Positions 55,397 through 64,000 of a DNA stretch of 64,000 nucleotides are shown piece by piece. Numbering within the stretch: position 1 is the stretch's first letter; every line of letters begins with the position of its first letter. Below the pieces are notes generated by a model that made no database searches, was not told the origin of the DNA, and saw only the letters and a list, made by a program, of their open reading frames with translations. The stretch covers positions 395,365,217 through 395,429,216 of the forward strand of contig CM062294.1 in the NCBI GenBank assembly GCA_031216915.1. Reading direction: 5' to 3'. The DNA is from Pictodentalium vernedei. Lineage: Eukaryota; Mollusca; Scaphopoda; Dentaliida; Dentaliidae. Both the position numbers and the translations under genes were made by a program.

Positions 55397-56100
55397 TACA
55401 CATTTGTTGGCGTTTGTTTCACTTTTCGAATTTTGTCCCTCCGAAATATTACTCTTCGGTGATGTTTTCTCTTTTGTTTGTGTCTTTGTTGGCGTAGAGT
55501 GCACATTCTGTTTATTTTCATCATCACTTTTGATCACCAAATCCTGTTGGGGTTTATTACCGTCTGTTTCACAACTTCCAGAATGTTTTATAGTGCTTTT
55601 GGAATTCATTTTTGTCTGGTCTTCCTCCTTCGATGTGTTTTTTACAATAGCACCTTCACCATCTGATGGAACATAAACTCGTAATTTTTTAACTAATTCG
55701 TCAAACTTTCCCCCAGTCCATTTTAGCTGTAAATCTTTATCATACCAGCAGTTGATGTACAACAACTGAGCAAACAGCATACCCATGGTTCCAGCAGGAG
55801 GCCACGCCATGTCCTCTAATAATATGGGAATGATTGGTTTTTTCAACACATCAGCCAAGGTTATTTCTTTACAGCAGTTATCTGACTCTGCATATTTCTC
55901 TGTAACACAGCTAATTACCACCTTACAACCCCGGACTCCTTTATCTATCCTCTGATAAAACGAATCACCGCCGCCCATCTGATAAATATCCATCCAACAA
56001 CTGAAGCCATTTTCTGTTAAACGCTCGAAAAGAACCTTTACCGCGTCTTGTTTATCCCAATTATATGATATAAACACATCAGGTGAGCTTCCTTCTGGCT
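55397..56100 (-). CDS. TIR-domain exon of a host immune-type gene
   Basis: The minus-strand exon lies between TCTTTTTTACAG (acceptor, before CCAGAAGG at 56,100) and GTAAGT (donor, 55,396). Starting PEGSSPDVFISYNWDKQDAV, it encodes a complete TIR fold of about 150 residues. Box 1 is DVFISYNWDKQ; then GFSCWMDIYQMGGGDSFY, KVVISCVTEKYAESDNCCKE (the Glu after CC aligns with the catalytic Glu of NAD-cleaving TIRs) and LLYINCWYDKDLQLKWTGG. A ~80-residue hydrophilic Lys/Ser/Glu-rich linker follows and runs into the donor. TIR proteins of this type are numerous in lophotrochozoans, often joined to ankyrin or other domains. Other exons were not found, so the full domain layout is unknown. NADase activity is an inference. 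Confidence 0.75.
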
Positions 56101-57279
56101 GTAAAAAAGAGAAAAAACACAAACGTGAATCGTGGTAATTAGTGATGAACAGTCTAACCATCATAAATAATTGCGAGAACACATCTAAGCTGCGACAGAT
56201 GGTAAAAATGAAACCGACTTCATGTATTTAAAGGGCAAAAACTGCTACGAAAATACCTTTTGTAACTTTCAGTAACGAAAGTTGTTCTCTCAGGGACTAG
56301 TGTGTCATGACTGGTTCAGGTTGGATGACCCCGGTGAATGATCCCGTGGTAGTAAGATGTGGCGTGATGAAGATACCATAATAGAAGGAACAGTGGTTTT
56401 CATAACCCTTTTACTGACATCGCTGTTGACTTCATTAGTGATGTGATAGTCAAGTGATCTAGTTAGATCATGTGGGGATTGACATGGTAGATCGCGTCAG
56501 CAGCTATGTTGTCACGTCATTGGCATAGTGATACGCTGTGTCAGTTCACATGCGCAGCGCGTGTTGTAAGGAACCTCGTGTTTTGGACGCCCATTTTGAT
56601 CACCGGGGCGGCAACGTTGGTTTCTATGGTGTCGCGTGGTTAGTATGGGATCCGTAGGTCTATAACAGGAAGGCTGTGTGTACGGAGGTCCGTTTTGATT
56701 GAATTGGAATATATCTAAGTACCCAAAATAACCAGAAAGTTACCCAAATGGGTAACGTTTGACTCGGATTTTTCCAGACGCTTGTAGGAATGAATAGCAC
56801 GTAGTGCTGTGAGAGTTTGGGGGTGTCCCATGATTGTATGAGAGTATCTTTTCTGATTCGACTGGTTCGCATTTTTGCAGAATCCCGTTTTCTGTGTACT
56901 CTCGAACTTATTCCTTCTATTCCTGGACCTATTATACCTGCGGTGACTTCTATCTGCCCTGGTAAACCCATTCGGGCTTCCCAAGATGTGTTTGTGTGCT
57001 GCTGTTCCAACTGCAAAACGTGTATACATCACATTAATAAGTTATGGTGATGAATTGACTGTAATATTGTCTGAGGTTTGTGGCAATTCATCACAATAAT
57101 GCATATGTTCCAATAAGACTCTATCCATAACGCAAAACCTACATCGTGAAACTCGAGAGGCTTATTTACCAAACTCGTTCAAGACAACTTTTATCGATCA
57201 TAAGTTTAGTAAATAAACCTCTCGTGCACCCCATCGTTCCGCTCAACAGACGATGGCGATATATGGCATTTTCTTCGTC
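56101..57279. other. unannotated host DNA right of the TIR exon
   Basis: Includes the presumed upstream intron of the TIR gene. A short inverted pair lies near 57,150-57,215 (GAGAGGCTTATTTACCAAAC and TTTAGTAAATAAACCTCTCG). No coding exon recognised. Confidence 0.3.
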
Positions 57280-57720
57280 CACCTTGGTGATACCTGGTAA
57301 TTTCTTGTTTGAATCTAATATAACTGCGGGTGTGAGTTATCAACACTAGAATATTAAGAATAGATAATGTCCAAACTCATTTTGGTAGCGCTACAGTCAA
57401 AGTAATAGTAATTTGAATGCCAAAGCGTTAATGAAAGCAATGTGCACAGCGAATCCGTGTATTGGTCCATGCAGAACTTTGGTTGCCATATGATTGAATT
57501 ACTTAACTTTCCACGAACAAGCGATAGGTCCATCTAGTCGTACTTGCAGTTTGATGGTAGAAAACAGTCTTACCAGTACGCATATCGATAATCTATTCAC
57601 ACAGAAGATAGACAGCGCAAGTAAGTCAGCCGCAATATGGTAAGAGTCACAAAGTAATTCGATTCGAGATTCGACTCGGTTTCGAACATTTTCTATGATT
57701 CGATTCGAGTGATGAAATCA
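57280..57720. repeat. diverged segmental repeat, copy 2 (uninterrupted)
   Basis: Aligns with 42,158-42,830 without its SINE; the continuous sequence GCCAAAGCGTTAATGAAAGC is the empty SINE site. The following ~180 bases resemble 43,575-43,760. Confidence 0.75.
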
Positions 57721-57828
57721 CTTAACTCTCAGCAACCGGGAGTCGAGATTTCTTGCCTGCGATGTTATACTGCAGGTAATATGGCTTTGGCGGTTCGGAT
57801 ATCTTTGGGCTGGGGGATTAAAAACTGA

Positions 57829-57894
57829 GCAGGTGCTTCTAGTCAAGTGTCGTCTGCCTGAATAGGCAGACGACACTTGACTAGAAGCACCTGC
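57829..57894. repeat. perfect hairpin, 30-bp arms
   Basis: GCAGGTGCTTCTAGTCAAGT...GTCTGCC and its exact complement around the loop TGAATA. The apex CTGCCTGAATAGGCAG nearly equals the apex CTGCCTAAATAGGCAG of the hairpin inside the hAT-type MITE (25,423-25,510), and the arms are also similar. Confidence 0.85.
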
Positions 57895-58436
57895 TTTACT
57901 GTAAGTTTTTCGCGGTGGGTCATGTTCAATAAATTCAATGATTCCCTGTTTTCTAAAAGTTAAAGAGGTATAATCTATCTTCCCTCATATCCTCATCAAG
58001 GTGTTGAACTGCATAAGCAATTCATGCAATTCCTTCTATGGGCTTCCAATGCCTATAGTATCCCCGTTTCGTCGGAAGGGGTTAGGAGGGCCACAAGAAA
58101 ATCTTTCTGTGAGGTCTAGCCCTCCATCCCTCATATCCTCATATACATAATGCATATGCACATGGACGTTTGGAAACAGAAGAAAGTGGGGACCTTTGGA
58201 GATTATTGGAGGATACATGTTGGAGGTTTGTTATCTGACTTCTTCATCCGGGCCATGAAAGTCTATTGATGCGAATACTTTTGGAAAACCTTTAAAGGAA
58301 AAATCCATTATCCCTCACAGGCAGTCTATCGAATCCCTTTTTCTTATTCCTATAGGATCCCCTTTTATCGTATGCGGGCTATGAGGAAATCTCTCAGTGA
58401 GGTCTACCCTGTCGTCCCTCATATCTTCATCTGGGA
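57895..58436. repeat. short diverged tandem-like sequence
   Basis: Two related ~270-300-base segments (TCCCTCATATCCTCAT, TATAGTATCCCC/TATAGGATCCCC, AGTGAGGTCTA) suggest an old tandem repeat; wording such as CCTCATATCCTCAT recalls the 227-bp satellite at 62.4 kb. No gene. Confidence 0.4.
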
Positions 58437-58469
58437 ATTTATTTATTTATTTATTTATTTATTTATTTT

Positions 58470-58524
<55 letters not shown>

Positions 58525-58820
58525 TCTATCGGGGTTTAACGACACTTTCGACAGCCAGGGTCGCCTCGTGTCGAGCAGGTTTACGGGTGGAGACAGCCGG
58601 AGTACTGGAGAGCACCACCGAGCAATTGTCAGACACCCAATCGTTCTAACTCCACGCAAACAGGGTTTGCATTGGTTGAAGACAAGTGCACCATCGAGTG
58701 CAGTACGCCTTAGTGCCATCGCGCGGGCAATTAGGATTAAGTGTCTTTCCCAAGGACACAACGCGGTTGCCGGAGGTGGTATTCGAACCGAGGACCTCTC
58801 GACCAGGTAGGGATCATCGG
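58437..58820 (-). mobile_element. tRNA-derived SINE, second subfamily, with (AAAT)n tail
   Basis: Minus orientation: box B-like GGTTCGAATACC near 58,785, body with CGACACTTTCGACAGCCAGG complement, and a ~90-base (AAAT)n tail (58,437-58,530). The body shares the GGAGACAGCCGGAGTAC block with the other minus-strand SINEs, so it is a distant relative. Confidence 0.65.
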
Positions 58821-59798
58821 GATGGTACCTGGTCTGTAGGTTTATAACACTTACAGGCGAGGTACCATCCAGAACCCGATCACTTGCTGACTATATTATG
58901 AATTTACCCTACTGATAACCTCCAAGAATTATAAGGTTAATGAAACGCTGAATAAAAACCAACAATTTGACATACATTTATTGTCATTACCACCTGAAAA
59001 GGGTTAACACAGCACGTTTAAACATTCAAAAAATCATATTTAATCTGTTGAGGAAAATGTTAAGAAAATGTTCGCTTCAGCATAAAAAAAGATAGATAGA
59101 AACGCAGAAACAACAAAGAAGTTTTGGAACTGCAAATAATATTTTCAGGCCTTTTTTTCAAATATTTAATGTTTTAAATCAATATATATGGTACCTTGAA
59201 TATATTTGGGTACTTAAAGTCTCTTATTTTGCTTTAATTAAAATTTTGAAAATTCGTAGAGACTGAAAATTCATCAAATTAGTAATGGCGGTTACTTGCC
59301 CGAGAAAGATAACGCTAGATCACCCTGGGTCACCGTGTATAAAAGTGACATACACTCTGTTCGGGATTTACTGTCGGTATGCACGTGACATTCTTAGCCA
59401 ATAAAATTCGAGGCTAAATCAACAGATTTGTCAAAGGTGGGGTAATTGAGGATACTTTGAACATGATGATATATCACACGAGGATACAGTTTGGAGGATA
59501 GTTTTCTGACGATTACTCCTTCGTGTTCGTACCCGGATTGGGAAGGGTATTAAAAGCCAACAGAAAAATATTTAAACATCAATTCATTTTTTTCTGGTAC
59601 AATTACACTGGTCACGATATAAAAATTAACTCAAATCAATTGCGTTCATATTCACTCAGCCCAGTTTTTGGGGTTGATTTTTCACACAACAAATTTAGAG
59701 TGCAGTTCAACTACCCTAATTATCTACGCCGTCGAATACATCTCAGAGCGGTGTGCAGCTCGGGATTTTCACCCTCTTCTTTCCGTATGGCGAGATAA
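58821..59798. other. unannotated host DNA
   Basis: A short inverted stretch at 58,805-58,875 (GATCATCGGGATGGTACCTG / CGAGGTACCATCCAGAACCC) follows the SINE. Otherwise nothing recognised. Confidence 0.25.
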
Positions 59799-60480
59799 CT
59801 ATCGGATCACAGACTTCTGGTTGGTCTCTAACGGAACGTCTTTCTTGGTTTCTTCCTGGTGCTGTACTGTGGTTGGGTTCTTGATAAAGCACATTTGCTC
59901 ATTCGACGCGGACTGCTTGGCTTTGTGGATTGCTTTGATTGCTCTTGTTTTCAGCAGTTTGACGACGTTGGTTGCTTCGATTACTGGTGTTCCGTGAGTA
60001 GGTAGGTAAATCATCGTTTTGGATGACAACTTAAGTTTTGGTTTGGTCTGAAACTTCATTCTTGGTTTGGTCTGTGTAGGTTGGTCCGTCTTTGGATCTT
60101 CCTTCTCTTCAACTTCAGTCTTCTTCCGTTCGTCCACGGCGAGTTCTGTTTTGGAGCCTCTTTCATTTTATTGTCTTCAGGCAGCTTCGTCACTTCAGAG
60201 GAAAATACATTCTTCTTAAGATCATTTTCTTGAACTTCAGTCTTTATTTGATGCTTGATGGAAAATGCCTTTGGCATCTCTTTCGTTCTCTTGTTTGCAG
60301 TTTGAATGGAAATCTCAGTCTCTGAGTGGTAACTTCAATTTCGTCCATTCTCTGATGTTCTGGTGCTCTGTGGGCAGGCATGTCCGTCACTTCGATCTTT
60401 TTTTGAATGAGCTTTGGCTATTTCTTCTTCAAACCTCCTTGTTCAATAGTCAACATGTAACACAAGGTATCTCCACGTAG
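59799..60480 (-). pseudogene. decayed lysine/glutamate-rich coding segment, unidentified
   Basis: On the minus strand three consecutive frames give low-complexity but protein-like sequence. The first (TKLRGDTLCYMLTIEQGG, then DMPAHRAPEHQRMDEIEVTT) has one stop. The second (60,277; MPKAFSIKHQIKTEVQEND, TKLPEDNKMKEAPKQ) and third (60,137; ERKKTEVEEKEDPKTDQPTQ, then VPLETNQKSVIR and TAG) follow with one-base shifts near 60,285 and 60,140. Rich in Lys, Glu, Thr and Pro, it resembles a disordered region. It may be a broken host exon on the same strand as the TIR exon, or part of an old transposon. No family recognised. Confidence 0.3.
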
Positions 60481-60899
60481 CTTGGTTTCGTTCTTGCATA
60501 GAATTTGAACACCCCCACCCCACCCCCACTCCCATTGGACATTTTTATTGTCTTCCAATATTAGTACAAACTCACGGAGACCCCAAACCATTTACAATTT
60601 TTGACTGAAGCATCTTTATTTAGTTGCGTCTCCACTATGTTTGCCTATAGGCAATCTTCCATAAATTGTAAGGAGACAAATGCCCATAGATTAAACACTT
60701 TTACTTCAAAGATAATATGAAGAGCACTGAAACAATATGAAGCCTTTGAATTGCAGTACCTACAGTTTGTTTTTAGAGGAATGTTTTATTTTTCAAATTA
60801 AAAGTGAATTTATTTGTATAAATATGTGCTTTCACTTTCTATATTTCTGTGTGTAAAAAGACAGTCGAAATCCTCTCCATGTTTGCTCACTTTTTGCGA
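60481..60899. other. unannotated host DNA
   Basis: Contains a C-rich stretch at 60,510-60,535 and a short inverted pair near 60,640-60,675 (GCCTATAGGCAATCTTCC). No gene. Confidence 0.25.
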
Positions 60900-61945
60900 A
60901 AAACAAATAATGAAAGTGTCAAGCACACTGTAGCTTAACTTGACTGCGTGTTGTGTTTGTTGAAATGATAATGTTCAAAGTTTATGAAATGATTATGAAA
61001 TACGACAAGAATTGTGATAATTGAGAATATGTTAATTTCTGTTCCCTGTATGCTATGTTTTCAGTAAAACTAATTTGAGGTGTAGACTGTACTAAAGAAC
61101 CTGTGGGTTAATGTGGCCCCCACAGTTAATGTATGTCAACCAAAGTTACCAAAGTTACCAAGTTACAGTAAAATTATTCCCAAACGAGTCACCCTATCTA
61201 GTTCCAATGAAATCCCGTCATAAATACGGCCTAAAGACTGTGCTAAAGGTTTTCGGGCGTCGGGCCTGTGTAGCCATCACAGTTCACCTATCGCAACCAA
61301 ATGGGGCCGACCTCATCTAGACATTATACTGAGCCATCCTACACAATGACAATGGAATCCCTTCATAAATACTACCTGTAGTCTGTGCTAAAGATTTTCG
61401 GGTTTTGGGCTTGGGCAGCTGTAACGGTTGAACGATCGTAACCATAAGGAGACGTTCTCATCTAGACATTATCTGGAGTCATCCTACCAAGTTACAGTGA
61501 AAGCACTTCATAAATACGACCGGTAGGCTGTGCTAAAGGTTTCCGGGCTTCGGGCCCCTGTAGCCGTCGCGGCTGACCGATTGCGACCAAAAGGGGATGT
61601 TCTCATCTAGACATCATCTGCAATCATCCTACCAAATTACAATGACATCTCTCCATAAATATGACCTGTAGACTGCATGTTCTAAAGGTTTTGGACTCGG
61701 GGGGGGGGGGGGGGGCGTCATGGTTGACAGATCGCGACCAAATGGGGAAGTTCTCATTTAGACATTAGCTGGAGTAATCCTATCAAGTAACAATGAAATT
61801 CCTCTATATTAAATACGACCTGTAGCTCTGTGCTAAAAGTTTTTGGGTTTCGGACTTGGGCAGCCGTCACGGTTGACAGATCATGACCAAAAGGGAATGT
61901 TCTCATCTAGACATAATAGAGTCATCCTTCCAAGTTACAATGGTT
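60900..61945. mobile_element. tandem-repeat element C2: same head as C1, ~6 units of ~142 bp
   Basis: The head GAAAGTGTCAAGCACACTGT, AGCTTAACTTG matches C1 over ~200 bases. Units carry the same landmarks (CTGTAGACTGTGCTAAAGGT, TCTCATCTAGACATTATCTG). The array is broken by a G-tract at 61,699-61,716 and ends without a clear tail near 61,945. Confidence 0.8.
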
Positions 61946-62369
61946 GGTTGTCTCTGTTCAGAGTCTTGTAGTCATTGTTGAATTGGGTGTTATCATTCCT
62001 TTTTCCATACCCTCGAGTGTTGATGTCAAATCACGGAATCCAAATTTTACGGAATCGGCTAGGAATCTCAATTACGGAATGCCTTATATGTATAAAGGGA
62101 AAATCTGATTCAACCTTGATCAATGTTAAAGTCGAGATTGAGATAGGTATAGCTAGGAAGTAATGGATGAGATATGGGTAAGAATAACAGAAGCCAATAG
62201 TACTGGTACAAGGCCGCAATGGAACAAGACTGTTGTAGAAGCTAATGATAGGACAGATAGACCATACACCAGTAGTGGCCTAGGAGCTTTGGCGACAAGA
62301 TGGAAGCGGTTGGTAAGACGCATTAGACCTCTGAGGGATTACTCATGGTCCTCATGGCCTCATACGACA

Positions 62370-63060
62370 AAAAAGGGATTCTCTAAAAGGTATCCTCGAT
62401 AGATATCCTTGAATAATACAATACCAGGCCAAAGGTATCATCAAATACTGAAATGAGGCCAAGAGTCATAGTAAATTATACCTCATTGAGGGATTTTTAA
62501 TGGTCCTCATAACCTCAAAATTCAATGAGGCTATGAGGCGTAATATATGAGGACTCATCGAGGACTTTTACACAGCCCTCATGGCCTCATACGACAAAAA
62601 GGGATTCTCCAAAAGGTATCCTCGATAGGTATCCTCGAATAATACAATACCAGGCCATAGGTATTCTCAAACACTGAAATGAGGCTAAGAGTCGTAGTAA
62701 ATTATACCTCATTGGGGGATTTTATATGGTCCTCAACACCCCAAAATTCAATGAGGCTATGAGGCATAATATATGAGGACTCATTGAGGGCTTTTACATA
62801 GCCCTCCTGGCCTCATACGACAAAAAAGGGATTCTCCAAAAGGGATCCTCGATAGGTATCCTCGAATAATACAATACCAGGCCATAGGTATCCTCAAATA
62901 CTGAAATAAGGCTAAGAGTCGTAATAAATTATACCTCATTGAGGGATTGTTAATGGTCCTCATAACCTCAAAATTCAATGAGGCTATGAGGAATAATATA
63001 TGGGGACTCACTGAGGGTTTTTACATGGCCCTCATGGCCTCATACGACAAAAAGGGGTGC
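62370..63060. repeat. ~227-bp satellite, 3 copies
   Basis: Units marked by AATACAATACCAGGCCA at ~62,413, 62,641 and 62,867, with GAGGCTATGAGGCATAATAT and CCTCATACGACAAAAAGGGA in each. Few differences between copies. Confidence 0.85.
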
Positions 63061-63269
63061 CGAAATTGGGGTGCGTGGGGATATGGCCATTGGATATAGA
63101 GATGATGAGAATCGGATAAGACTCCGTTATAATAAGAGGATATAACTCTGCATACAGATTATGGGAAATCAATCAATCTGATTGGTTAGTTATAATCTAT
63201 ATAAATGATCTTGGAATAGGGTCAGAACTAACAAGAATAGACCAGAAATTGCCAAATATAGTAATAATA

Positions 63270-63853
63270 AGCAAAGCAATGAAACTCCAAATTACCTCAA
63301 TGCATTGTTACCCCCTCGAACGCACTATATCTCAATGTATAATCTTCGCAACCCCAACAGATTCACGTATTATTCGGCAAGAACGGAGCGTTTCAAAAAA
63401 TCCTTTTTCCCGTCCTCCGCAAAAAGCTGGAACAACTTACCAGACGTACTCACCGGAGCCGCAACACTAACGGAGTTCAAACAAATCTATGCCCAATTGA
63501 ACTTGATCCCCAAACCACCTCTTTATTTTCGTGTGGGTAAAAGAAAGGCCAACATTTTACACTCAAAACTGCGTAATAACTGCAGCGACCTAAATAATGA
63601 CAAGTTCCAAAACTATATTCTGGCCAACCCAAAGTGCATGTGTAGTAATCCCTGTGAAAATGCTCATCACTATCTCCTGGTGTGCCCTCGATACACTGAC
63701 CCCAGGATTACACAACTCGATTCTCTTCGAGATTTTGATATATCATCCGAAACCGATCTCTTGTACGGTAAACCCACACTGTCAACAAAACAAAACGAAT
63801 ATATCTTTCTGAAAACCCAAGCGGTCATCCTAGCTAGTGGCCGCTTCAATTGA
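63270..63853 (+). pseudogene. 3' end of a LINE reverse transcriptase gene
   Basis: The open frame (ETPNYLNALLPPRTHYISMY, NLRNPNRFTYYSARTERFKK, SFFPSSAKSWNNLP, VGKRKANILHSKLRNNCSDL) is the C-terminal region of a non-LTR reverse transcriptase common in molluscs. It ends with a cysteine/histidine knuckle (CMCSNPCENAHHYLLVCPRY) before TGA at 63,851. The reverse transcriptase core itself is absent, so this is a 5'-truncated copy; ~190 codons remain and are intact. It is a different family from the LINE in PolB: the knuckle spacing and sequence differ. The 3' end runs towards or beyond the window edge. Confidence 0.7.
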
Positions 63854-64000
63854 GTCATTATATTCTCGACTAGTCTCTCTTTTGCACTAGACGAGACGTA
63901 CCATAAACGTCACATCCCTCCCCCTTTATCTTGCCATTCAAGAGCTTTCGTAGAGAAAGTCAACAGTGTCCAACCGTATGTATTCCCTGTCTCGAGACCC

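Noticed and set aside
58397..58810. 137-codon ORF with long Leu/Ile/Tyr/Phe repeat, possible membrane protein
   Set aside because: The hydrophobic stretch is the translated (TTTA)n tail of a SINE.

Overview
The window is eukaryotic, intron- and repeat-rich DNA, most likely from a bivalve mollusc. Two kinds of host coding exon with proper splice sites are visible: two adjacent exons of an HSPA12-type HSP70 gene, and one TIR-domain exon. Both families are known to be expanded in bivalves. The rest is dominated by short DNA transposons, tRNA-derived SINEs, tandem-repeat elements and long poly-G/poly-C tracts. The host is inferred from gene families and repeat style, not proven.

The most interesting content is viral. 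Two separate endogenous copies of an adintovirus/Polinton-like dsDNA virus lie in the window. Copy A (about 1-4,900) is a compact, nearly intact minus-strand virion module: a hydrophobic/glycine-rich minor capsid-like protein, a penton-like protein, an A32/FtsK-type packaging ATPase, a small basic core-like protein and a 303-residue accessory protein. Three of its genes differ from intact reading frames by what looks like one base. Copy B (about 17,450-31,690) is old and full of stops, but much more complete. On the plus strand it has a SAP-like protein, protein-primed DNA polymerase B, an adenain-like protease and a tail-fibre-like protein. On the minus strand it has a phospholipase A2-plus-integrase gene, a companion protein, and then the same virion module in the same order as copy A. 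Penton fragments of A and B share only about 21 of 46 compared residues, so they are different lineages and not a recent duplication.

Layout: 1-4.9 kb copy A; 5-17 kb host DNA with HSPA12 exons (minus strand, 14.6 to 9.5 kb), MITEs, SINEs and a Tc1 relic; 17.4-31.7 kb copy B, broken by a LINE, two TTAA-flanked MITEs, a hAT-type MITE, a SINE and local duplications; 32-40 kb unannotated DNA with four TTAA-flanked hairpin MITEs or remnants and a second Tc1 relic; 40-54 kb tandem-repeat elements of about 160, 310 and 142 bp, partly nested; 54-60 kb a filled/empty-site duplication and the TIR exon; 60-64 kb another 142-bp repeat element, a 227-bp satellite and the 3' end of a LINE reverse transcriptase gene.

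The nesting gives a relative history. Virus B integrated and decayed, and was then hit by LINE, MITE, hAT and SINE insertions. Copy A looks younger. Family assignments come from recognised motifs; no database search was possible.
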